This document shows, piece by piece, positions 54,900-64,000 of a stretch of DNA of 64,000 nucleotides. Made by a program: the position numbers and the translations under genes. Below the pieces are notes generated by a model. It was not told where the DNA came from. It was given only the letters and a program-made list of their open reading frames with translations, and made no database searches. The first letter of the stretch is position 1. The number at the start of each line of letters is the position of its first letter. Location of the stretch: the NCBI GenBank assembly GCA_010279815.1, contig QEOQ01000508.1, positions 4,153,342-4,217,341 on the forward strand, in the 5' to 3' direction. This DNA is from Brachionus plicatilis (lineage: Eukaryota; Rotifera; Eurotatoria; Ploima; Brachionidae).

Positions 54900-55895
54900 T
54901 TAAGTTTAGCTTTGAATAGCAAAGTTCTTTAATTTCTTCTATCATTGAAGAAAAGGTTAATTTAGAATCGAATTTTATACCTAGGAACTTAACTTCTTTT
55001 CAATGAGAAGGGAATATTCATTATTAGTTTGTATTTCCTTTAGGAATATCATTAATAAATATACTAAATAATAAAGGAAAGGAAAGAAGTCACCACTCTG
55101 AATTACTTCAGTTATTTCAGCGCAATCATCAAAATTTTTATCGCTTCTCAGTTTAACTGACGACTTGTAGAACTGCCAGAATTTTTTCGAATTCCCAAAA
55201 TCCTTCGGTGTCTGGTTTTTGAAATACTCTTTAATTTTTTTTCAATTTAATACTTTGAACTTCCTTCTAGCCTCTTTATATTCAGCCTGAGTTTGCTCAT
55301 TATTACTCTCAGAGTTAATATAAAAACAATAGTCATGATATTTCTTCGAGGCTCTTAATTCATCATCAAACCAGGGACAATAATTTTGCTTCCTTGGTTT
55401 AAAAATCTTCTCAGGGCAGCATTTTTTAACAGCCTCAATTATCCTATCTTTTACAAAACCCCATCTATCTTCGATATTATTGCATTATCCGTTTTCATTG
55501 ATTTTAGAAAAACATTTAATTTAATAGATCCTTTACATTTTCTCAGTCCATTGATAATCGATTTTAATATTTACTGATTTTTTGTAAAGTTTTATTTTCA
55601 TATCGTTTTGTTTTATTTAGTTTTATTTGCAGCAAAAGTAAAGGATCTATTAAATTAAATGTTTTTCTAAAATCAATGAAAAGGGATAATGCATTAACTT
55701 TTCAACAAGTTCTTTGTTAATAAAAGACACAAATTCATGTATAGCCGTCTGGCATGAAAACCCAGACTTAAAGCCATGCTGCCCCTTGAAAAATATCTTA
55801 TTTGGCATAAAGTAACTAACAATTTGTTCGGCTAAAAGCTTTTCAAACATCTTAGCTAAAGGTGAAAGGACTGATATTGCTCGATAGTTATTCAT
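54900..55895 (-). pseudogene. LINE remnant: linker plus start of reverse transcriptase, rearranged
   Basis: The minus strand at 55895-55650 reads NNYRAISVLSPLAKMFEKLL, QHGFKSGFSCQTAIHEF, the first RT motifs of a non-LTR element. At about 55390-55110 it reads CPWFDDELRASKKYHDYC, EARRKFK and KEYFKNQTPKDFGNSKKFWQ, the linker that should precede the RT. It then jumps to LLFSIFINDIPKGNT, a later RT motif, at about 55080-55040. The pieces are therefore out of order and carry deletions. The element is dead. Confidence 0.75.
55484..55700. repeat. Inverted repeat within the LINE remnant
   Basis: The sequence TTTCATTGATTTTAGAAAAA and its flanks at 55490-55545 reappear as the reverse complement at 55638-55695 (GTAAAGGATCTATTAAATTA...). 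The arms are ~55 bp, separated by ~95 bp. This marks an inversion or fold-back duplication of LINE sequence. Confidence 0.65.
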
Positions 55896-56033
55896 ATCTT
55901 TTATACGTCCTGACTGCTCTAAGTTTTATTTAAGTCAGGCATGGTTTAAAAAAACATTTGCTAAAATGCGGTACTTTAGGGCGAAATAAGTTTATAATCA
56001 TGGAAAAGAAGCCCCCTAGAAGAAATCGACAGT

Positions 56034-56820
56034 GTGAATATTGACCCTACACCCTTTAATGGTGATCTCCTTCATTTAGTCTTCAATTTTGAAGATGACT
56101 ATTTTAGCCAAAGAAAAAATACTCCAAATTTTCCGAACAATTTGGAAGATCTAAAAGATTTTGGGATTAGAAATTCAAGATTTTTGTTGATCTTAAATTT
56201 AAATGTAAATTCCGTTATTCTATAAAAGAATGAATTAATTGACGTGGTTTTTTTAGGTCTCTATGATTTAATCTCAATTAATGAGACGAAGCTTGATTAC
56301 TCTATCCCGAGTGTTTTTTTTTCACATCCAAACTACACAATTCTCCGAAGAGATGGGCTCAGAGATGGTGGGGGAGTAATGGTCTTGGTTAAAAAGAATT
56401 TAAGGGTTATTCAGACAGAAATTTCATTGAATTTTGAGGGGAACTCTGTGGCTCTTATGGCAAAGGGACAACAAATTAATGTTCTTTTCTGCTATAAACC
56501 ACCATCTTTGAGAAAAAAAGATTTTCTTGATTTTCTTGAGAATTTAATTTTTACAATTAATACCAATGATCGTTTTTTGATTATAGGTGACCTTAAGAGA
56601 TCCAAAAACAGTACCAAAAGATCCAACCAGGATTGGAATTAAGAATAATAAAAATGTGGATATTGGGATTAAATTAAGTTGAATAGATCATGTTTTACAT
56701 CCAGATGACCTAGACCCTTTTTCCGAGGTTATAGAATGTCCGTGTAGCGATCATAAATTCCTTGTAGCTTCTTATGATTTATTGGTTGAAAGAAAATTAT
56801 GACTAGCATCCCAACCAGAG
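56034..56820 (+). pseudogene. LINE endonuclease-domain remnant
   Basis: Plus-strand frames, with breaks near 56225 and 56640, give LNLNVNSVIL, YDLISINETKLDYSIPS, YTILRRDGLRDGGGVMVLVK, FLIIGDL and IDHVLHPDDLDPFSEV...CSDHKFL. This is the APE-type endonuclease of a jockey/CR1-type LINE: the SINETKLD, RRDR-GGGVMV and SDH motifs are in order. It is in the opposite orientation to the neighbouring RT remnant at 54900-55895. Frameshifts and stops show it is dead. Confidence 0.8.
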
Positions 56821-56821
56821 T

Positions 56822-57076
56822 TTACTCTGGAAAGAATCTAGAAAAGGTTAAGACTTGTATTTCATCTATTGACTTTAGCATTATTGATAAGTTTACTGAT
56901 AAAATATAAGCTGGCTTTAAAATCTGAATGTAAAGCTCAATAGTTTTTAATGGAATTGGGCACTGTAAATCAGGATTGGTTTGATCAAAAGCACCATTAT
57001 CATACGCACTTTTGAAAGATTCCAACATGAGGTACGCCGAAGACCATCTTTTATATTCTCTAGTCTCAGCTTTCAT
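56822..57076 (-). pseudogene. hAT transposase fragment
   Basis: The minus-strand stretch contains ETREYKRWSSAYLMLESFKS, NPDLQCPIPLKTIELY and IQILKPAYILS. This matches the conserved RWNS(A/T)YLMLE and ILKP(A/F) blocks of hAT transposases. A related fragment lies nearby in the opposite direction (57391). Nothing complete remains. Confidence 0.7.
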
Positions 57077-57390
57077 TTTTTTTCTTTAAAAGTCATTCCT
57101 AGCTGAATTGAATGCCTAATATGACTATTTGACCTATTCAAAGTTTTTAAATCTATTGAAATTTTATGCATTATTTTATTTTAATTGATGATAATTTCTA
57201 GCTCTTTCAGAGGTTCTTCTTTATCTAAGTTATAAAATTCATGATTATCTAGTTTTATTGGTCCCATTTGATTAACTAAACTGCTAAAATAAACGGCATT
57301 AGAACTGGTTTTATTTACTTTCAAACACCATATTATTTTCTAAATTTAGAATTTCCCTTATTTCTTCGTCGACGGAAGAAAAATAAGGAA

Positions 57391-57990
57391 TTGACTCATC
57401 TTCATTCTCATCATCAATTTCAGATGCGTTTGCGGTTTGTTGGCCTTGTTGAATTTCATGCACAGAATTTTAAATACCGAAATTATCAGACACTTGATCG
57501 TTTTCTTCATACATGCCCGGCATGTATAACTATTGAGCTTTACATTCAGATTTTAAAGCCAGCTTATATTTTATCAATATTCCTTCAAAATAATCATATT
57601 TCTATTTGCTCAGTAATACCAAGTCTATTAAAACCTATTTATGACTGGGAAAAATGGATTTAGTTGAATCCGAACAGAGACTTTGCGCATTATTAATTGT
57701 CTCTTTAAAAGAAAAAATTTTCATATGAGCTAAATTCAACAATTTAAAAGGTAGTTTTTTGTTGATTATCAAAATTGTCGAAGTGGTTGATAATCAAGGC
57801 GATTTGAATAATTCAGTAAAAGAAAAATTTTATTCTTAAATATTTGAAGAGGATGAAAAATCAACTAAAAGCTATAACGAACCTCTGCTTTTTAAAATAG
57901 AAACCGAAATTTCTACTGAAATTTTAAGATTTGCAGAGTTTCTTTGTGGTGAGAAGAATTTAAAATCAATAAAATCAACACAAAAGTTTC
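57391..57990 (+). pseudogene. hAT transposase fragment, opposite orientation to 56822-57076
   Basis: The plus strand reads TIELYIQILKPAYILSIFLQ, NNHISICSVIPSLLKPIYDW, and after a stop LCALLIVSLKEK and further broken frames, ending near IFEEDEKSTKSYNEPLLFK. The blocks follow the order of the hAT catalytic region after the RWNS motif. The TIELYIQILKPAYILS block is shared with the minus-strand fragment 450 bp away, so the two probably derive from copies of one element that inserted or inverted here. Confidence 0.65.
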
Positions 57991-58089
57991 AGAAAAAAAT
58001 TAAAATAAATTTTCTAAATTGATCAATTTGGCTACCGTTTTTTTTGTTAGAAAATATTTAATCAACCCTTTTCTTTCTAAGATCTGTTC

Positions 58090-58550
58090 TGCTGTTCTGC
58101 TACGATAAACTGTTTTTACGAAATTACGAAATTTTACGTATATTCACGTAAAATCACGTAAAATTTCGAAAAAAGAGTTTACTGTATCAGTACAGTATAC
58201 TAGAATGGACTTCAGTCTTTAAGAGAATATTTAATCATTTTTGACCCCATTTTACACGGATAGTCAAAGATACTTATTTCACATTTTAATTATTAAATAT
58301 TTTTGCATTTATTTACCAAATTTTACTTAAATTTACTTTAAAAAAAAATTGCTTTTTTACGTAAAATTACGAAAATTTACGTAATTTTTTTTGTTCTTAA
58401 AAATTGCTACAAATTTTCAAAAATCAAAATTTGAAAAAAAATTACAATTTATAACGCAAAAGCTTTACGTAATTTTCACTAAAATTTCATAAAATTTCCT
58501 ATTTTTACGTAAATTTACGTAACTTTACGTAAATCGTAGCAGCACTTTAT
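58090..58550. mobile_element. MITE-like repeat with CTGCTACGAT ends and ACGTAAAT palindromes
   Basis: The ends CTGCTACGATAAAC and, from the right, CTGCTACGATTTACG are inverted. The interior is rich in TTTACGTAAA words. An inner fold-back (AAACTGTTTTTACGAAATT / AATTTCG...AGTTTACTGT) is present in the first 100 bp. No ORF and no certain target duplication. A related end lies at 3017. Confidence 0.55.
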
Positions 58551-58998
58551 TACTTTTTAAATTGGACAGAATTATATGAATAGAATGAATAATAATTTAT
58601 GAAATCATATGCTTTTCAGGAAAATTTGAAAACAATCTTGAATTTCTAAAAAAATCTCAAAAAATAGCTTGCTTCTTATCTAACTACATTTCTAAAATTA
58701 AAAAGATAATAAATAAATATCAAAATTGTTTGAAAAGTTTAAATTTTTGAAAATTCATAAATTTTACAAAGGTCTTAAGACGTTACATTTAAAATTTGTG
58801 AGAAACATAAAGCCAATTTTTTAATACACAAATATCACTTGTTATGTAACTATTAATTTTTATTTTGCATTTATTTAATTTTTGAGGAAAAACATGATAA
58901 TAGATTAAATAAAAATTTTATTACTTAATTTATTTATCACGAGGATCGTTAACTATTTAAGAAAGTGGTAACAAGTTTATAGTTATGAATTGTAAGAT

Positions 58999-61900
58999 AT
59001 GAACGAACAGGAATTCGTTTATAACAAGTGTCCATTACTTGATTGTAGTTTGTTCAAAAAGCTAACTTTTAAATGGATTGATGCGCTGTTGGTTTTAGGT
59101 CGAAAGAAACAGTTACAGCTATCTGATTTATATAGCCCGGTGCATGAAGATGAAGCAAGCATATTAACACAAGAACTAGAAAAGTAGAATATTACAACCA
59201 TGAAAAATATGAAAAATTTTATTTGATTTTTAGAGAATGGATTAATGAACAAAAAAAGTCTTCTAATCCAAGTTTAGCTAGAACATTGATCAGATGGTAC
59301 AAAAGAAAAGCCATTTTGAATGCATGCTTAGTTCTGATTCAGGTATTTCTTTGGATATTCAAAATTAAAAAATAATCAAGGTCTATTTTAATAATTAAAC
59401 TTAAGGTAAATCAAGATTTTAAATTGAGCTAAGTAATTTCAAAAATTTCGTTATAGTTCATATTTTTATATGGTTTTAATTATAAGTCGGAAAATTATGA
59501 AACATTGGGAGTTTTTGAAACTTTATAGCAAAAATACTTAAAAACTTGAATACAAAAATTTTTATTATGAATTATTTAATTATTTATTATTTTTATTCTG
59601 AAAAAAATAGATAAATATTTTCATATCAAATATTATCACTCATTAATTTAATTCTTATCATTAAACCATGTTAAAATGAAGGAAAAAATGAGATAAAAAA
59701 ATTAAAATCAAGAGTAATTTTTAACCTTTAAAAAAATTATTTTTAAATTTACCTTAAAATTTTATTCATCAACTAAATAGTCATTATAATAAACTCTATG
59801 ATTTTTTTTAATTAATAAAGGAAACGATAAATATATTTCAACCACTTTTTATATCAATTATTCTACAATATTTTAGTGGATCTATAGAGCTTAGTATAGC
59901 ACTTATTTTTGCTAGTTTGTCATCAATATGTGTCTTAATTGATAGCATGCTGCACCACCCATATTTTTTAAATTCTTATCGATATGGAATGCGCTTAAGA
60001 ATAGCTTGTTCGGGTTTGATTTACAGGAAAATTTTACGACTCAGCTTAAAAACATTGGACTCTAAGTCGGCTGGTGACATAATAAATCTATTATCAACTG
60101 ATGCTACTAGAATAGAATTCGGAATGTATTTCTTACCATATTTAGTAACCGGACCTATTCAACTTGTAATAGTAATAACAATCTTATATCTAAAAGTTGG
60201 TGCAACTTTTTTGAGCGGACTTTTGCTTTTGTCTTTGATTGTTCCGGCTAAATGGCTGATATTAAAGCAATATAACAAATTTAGATCAAGAAATTGCAAA
60301 AAAAGTGATGAACGGGTAACTGTATTGACTGAAATTTTGAATAGTATTAAAATAATTAAAATGTATTCTTGGGAAATACCTTTTAGCAAAAAAGTAACTG
60401 ATTTAAGAAAGTAAGTTAATTTTATCAGAGAAAATTTTTTTTAAATTTAATTTAATTTAGCCAAGAACTGCGCTATCAAACTCTTTTAAATCTAGTCCAA
60501 TCTCTTACAGCTACCATTGATACAATAATGGCAACTCTAATGTCTTTTTTGAACATTTCCTTTTTCATTGCATTCGCAGGTATTCCTCTGGTCCCAAGCT
60601 TCATTGTCTTCTCAATTGGCTTTTATATGCGTTTGTGTAATTCGGTTGGATTTAACTTTTCGAGAGCTGTTGTCTCTGTGGTCAACTTTAGAGTGAGTGC
60701 CAAACGTGTGGGTGATTTTTTGCTCATGAAAGAACTTGACATGAGACCAGTGCCTGTTCCCAATGATCCAGATCTAGCTATAGAAATAGACAATTTAAAT
60801 TTTAGTTGGAAACAAGATGAATTTAGTCTAAAAAACATAAATGTCCAAGTCAATAAAGGAGATTTTGTTTCAATTGTTGGACCAGTTGGTTCAGGAAAAG
60901 TAAAAGAAATTTTGTTTTTTTGTTTAGATTTTTATCATTTTTGTTGAGTCTAGAGCTCTCTGTTACTTGGCATTGTTGGTGAATTGGAAAATTATAGTGG
61001 AAAAATTTTCAAAGATGGAAAAATATTTTATTTAACTCAACAGCCATGGGTTTTTACAGCAAGTATTCGACAAAATATAACTTTTGGTCTGCCATACATC
61101 AAAGAAAAATTTGATAAAATTGTAGAGGTTTGCTCTTTGAAAAAAGTAATTAAATTTATATTTTAATTAAATTAGATTATTAATTAATAATTGATTTTAG
61201 GATCTTGAGCTATTGACTTATGGTGAACAGACTTTGGTCGGCGAAAAGGGAATCAATCTTAGTGGAGGACAAAGAGCACGAATCTGTCTGTATGCATATA
61301 AATTAAAATCAAATAATTTAAGCATTTGGTGACATGTTTTTTGATAATAGTTATCTTTCTATTTTATCATCACGTTGCATGTCATCAAATGATTTATTTA
61401 TACTTTTTATTATTTATTAGTAAAAATAAATTTTTCACATTTTAGAGCACGAGCTTTATATTCTGATGCAGACATTTATCTATTTGATGACACATTAAGT
61501 GCTGTCGATGGAACTGTTGCTAATAACATAATAAAAAAGTAATTTTTTTTTGAAAATTTTGATCTTGATTTTTGTTTTTATGTTTTTTAACCAATTTAAT
61601 AAAAATTTATTTCTATTCAGGCTAGGAATTTCAAAATTTCTTTTCTTAATGGTATCAGGTTTCGAAACCTATACTTAAAATAATTACCAAACAAGATTGC
61701 TTGATAATTTTTCTCAATTTAAAAAAAAAAAATATTCAGCTGGTCAATCACTTATTTATTAAAAAATATTTAATCTTAAGAAAAGTATCAAAAGTATTGA
61801 AATCAATAATTCGATGCTTTTTAAAAACATCAATGTATTTTTTGATTTAATGCTTCTGCTATTATTTTATTTAATTTAAAATAAAGTATCAAAATTATCT

Positions 61901-64000
61901 TTATTATTACTTTACCTCTCTACTTTCTTGAAAGTAAAGTAACTGATAGCAATAGTTTTTATTTTACCTTTTTTACTAAAATTAAAATGATTTCTTAATT
62001 TTTTTTAAGATGCATAAATGACTATTTAAAAGAAAAAACAAGAATTTTAATCAGCCATCAAGTACATTTGCTTGAATCATCAAAAAAAATATTTATTTTA
62101 AAAAATGTACCATCCAAAATTTAAATTATAATCTTATTCCAATAAATTATACTTAAAGGGTAAAATCGAGGCTGAAGGGACCTATAACCAACTACTTGAT
62201 TCTCATTTAAAAGAGTTAAGTTGTACGGATAAAACTATATCTAGTGGAGAATTCGATTCATTAGTAGAAGATACAGTTGATGAAGTTGAATTTGAAAATA
62301 AGAAGAAATTATCTGAAGATTTAAAACTAAAACAAGAAGTAAACTTAATTAAAAAATTGTATATTGATTTAAAATATTTTTAAGCTAATCAAAAAAGAAA
62401 GAGAAGAAGTCCAGCAGAAAGGTGCCGTAGGGTGGAACTCTTATGCTTCTTATTTTACAGCTGGAACTGGATATTTTGGACTTATTGGTGTAATTTTTCT
62501 ATTTTTGGCGGCCCAAGCTATGACAATTTCTGCCGATTATTGGCTGTCTATTTGGTCAAATTTGGAAGAAGAATTTGAAAACAAACAAAAGCAAATTAAA
62601 AGCTGTCTACAAAATTTGGAAACTCAAAATGTGAATTGTACCCAAATACTTTTTGATATTGACTCAAATACTGATCCATCTTCAATCAATTTAATTTATG
62701 ATGATAGGGAACGATCTTACAAAATTTATTTAAGTAAACAAAAATTAAATTTTAACAAAAAAATTTAAAAAAAAAAAAATTTTAGCGCTGGTATGCACTG
62801 CTTTTATTGTGGTCGCAGTACGTTCTGTTGCTTTCTTCATGTTTTGTGTGAAAAATTCCAAGAAAACTTATCAAAAATTATTTTCAAGTGTTAGAGATAC
62901 ATCCATAAGATTTTATGATCTAAATCCAATAGGTAAATTTATGAAATTAGAATTTTTCAAATTTGTAAATTTAGACCTTAAACAAAAATAAATTAAATCA
63001 ATATTTAAATTAAAATATAAACTAAATAAAATTTTCGTTTAATTTAAACTTGTTTATTAAACAACATATTTAATAATTTTTTAATTATTTTTTAAAAAGG
63101 TAGAATTCTCAATCGTTTTTCTAAGGATACGAACAATATGGATGAAATGTTAACTCTGTATCTGTACGACTTCTGTCAAGTATAAAACTTTATCGGCTTT
63201 TATGATATTTTTTGGAAAACAACAAAAAAAACTATTTTAAAACTAATTTCCATAATTATATTCATTGAATTCTAATTTTAAGGTAGCAATGGTTATACTG
63301 GGAGGATTGGTTGTTCCGATTTCAGTTAATCCGTGGTTGATTCTGCCACTTGTTCCCTTAGGATTTGTATTTTTCTTAATTAAAAACTATTTCATATCTA
63401 CAGCAAGAGAATTGAAAAGACTTGACAATATTGGCCGCAGTCCTTTATTTGTTTATGCAAATACAACAATTGAAGGTATCAGCACAATTAGAGTTGCCAA
63501 TAAGGAAAAAATATTAGCTCAAGAATTTAATGTCTTGACTGATTATCATACCAGAGCTTGCTTTGCTTTTTTTGTTGTTAATCGTTGGTTCGGTCTACGT
63601 TTGGACTTTCTCTGTTCATTATACACAATAATAACTCTTTTTGGAAGCTTGTTATTAAAAGGTGATTAGGATTAGACATGATATTTATCTGATTACACAT
63701 TTTTTTCTAAAGATTATCTTGGTCTAAAGCCTGGTCAAGTTGGCCTATTAATGGTTTATTTATTTCAGCTATTCCATCTCTTTCAATGGAGCATAGCCTT
63801 GTGGACAAATGTTGAAAATTTGGTATTTTTTTTTTTTTTGAAAATTTGGTGAATTTATTTTAATTTGAAAAAAAAAATTAGATGACCTCAATTGAACGAA
63901 TTGTTGAGTACACAAACATACCATCTGAGCCATTGAGAGAAGGAAAAATTGAACCTCCGATCAATTGGCCAACTAGTGGAGAAATTGAATTTGATAAAGT
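58999..64000 (+). CDS. ABCC (MRP4-like) transporter, copy B, 3' end outside window
   Basis: Exons: 58999-59183, 59234-59342, 59821-60410, 60461-60899, 60954-61145, 61201-61289, 61446-61538, 62010-62106, 62159-62338, 62385-62733, 62786-62932, 63100-63179, 63283-63661, 63713-63822, and 63882 to beyond 64000. Thirteen of the fourteen complete exons have exactly the same length as in copy A; the linker exon 9 is six bases shorter. All boundaries obey GT..AG and stay open. NBD1 keeps [21 protein letters not shown] and the switch His (ISHQVH). NBD2 lies mostly beyond the window. It starts MNEQEFV like copy A, but the next ~30 residues differ. Identity to A is patchy: near-perfect, introns included, in some blocks and clearly diverged in others. 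It is presumably also a plasma-membrane exporter of organic anions, perhaps with different substrates because the diverged blocks cover parts of both membrane domains. Confidence 0.88.

Noticed and set aside
1..64000. tRNA, rRNA or snRNA genes
   Set aside because: I looked for B-box-like GGTTCxAxxCC and rRNA core words and saw none that form a gene; a tRNAscan-SE or Rfam scan would settle this.

Overview
The window looks like part of an AT-rich animal nuclear genome. Introns are mostly 50-550 bp with GT..AG ends, polyadenylation signals follow the stops, and the genes are metazoan. I recognise the SPT6 C-terminus, a Na+/K+-ATPase beta subunit, a HIT-domain protein, an IL-17-like cytokine, two rhodopsin-type GPCRs, a PAN/apple-domain protein and two tandem ABCC transporters. 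The mix of LINE, Penelope-like, hAT, pogo and Tc1/mariner remnants and the very low GC would fit a monogonont rotifer such as Brachionus. That assignment is an inference. No prokaryotic or organellar feature is present.

Layout. 1-681 is the last exon of SPT6, with its 3' UTR duplicated downstream and split by two DNA transposons. 4566-5606 is an intronless ATPase beta gene, followed by a copied fragment of the HIT gene (17335-18270), a LINE remnant, a GC-richer repeat and a LINE into which a Penelope-like element has inserted. 12987-15221 is a large-ectodomain GPCR. 20348-20905 encodes a secreted IL-17-like cystine-knot protein. 21-39 kb is mostly gene-poor and holds nested transposons. 40141-41451 is a peptide-receptor-like GPCR. 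45346-50918 and 58999-64000 (cut by the window end) are ABCC paralogues with the same exon plan. Between them lie a PAN-domain gene on the minus strand and a graveyard of LINE, hAT and FLYWCH fragments.

The most unusual content is a set of compact DNA elements (2358-2847, 10849-12167, 16571-17139, 37594-38304, 52905-53642). Most copies show GGGTCT-like ends. Three have exact 9-bp target-site duplications and a fourth an 8-10 bp one. Most carry inward arrays of iterons spaced about 20-22 bp, whose sequence differs from element to element. Where an ORF survives it is very short and encodes a lone DNA-binding module: a C2H2 finger, a decayed CCH finger after an acidic stretch, or an AT-hook-like basic patch. 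A pogo element here likewise encodes only a 70-aa helix-turn-helix, and a hAT-like element only a decayed BED finger. I propose that these are mini-transposons that keep a private binding protein plus its binding-site array and no catalytic domain. The elements themselves are seen in the sequence; the pairing of protein and iteron is inference.

A second theme is concerted evolution. The two ABCC copies are near-identical, introns included, in sharply bounded blocks separated by diverged blocks, as expected from gene conversion. Comparison of duplicated segments also dates several insertions relative to the duplications.
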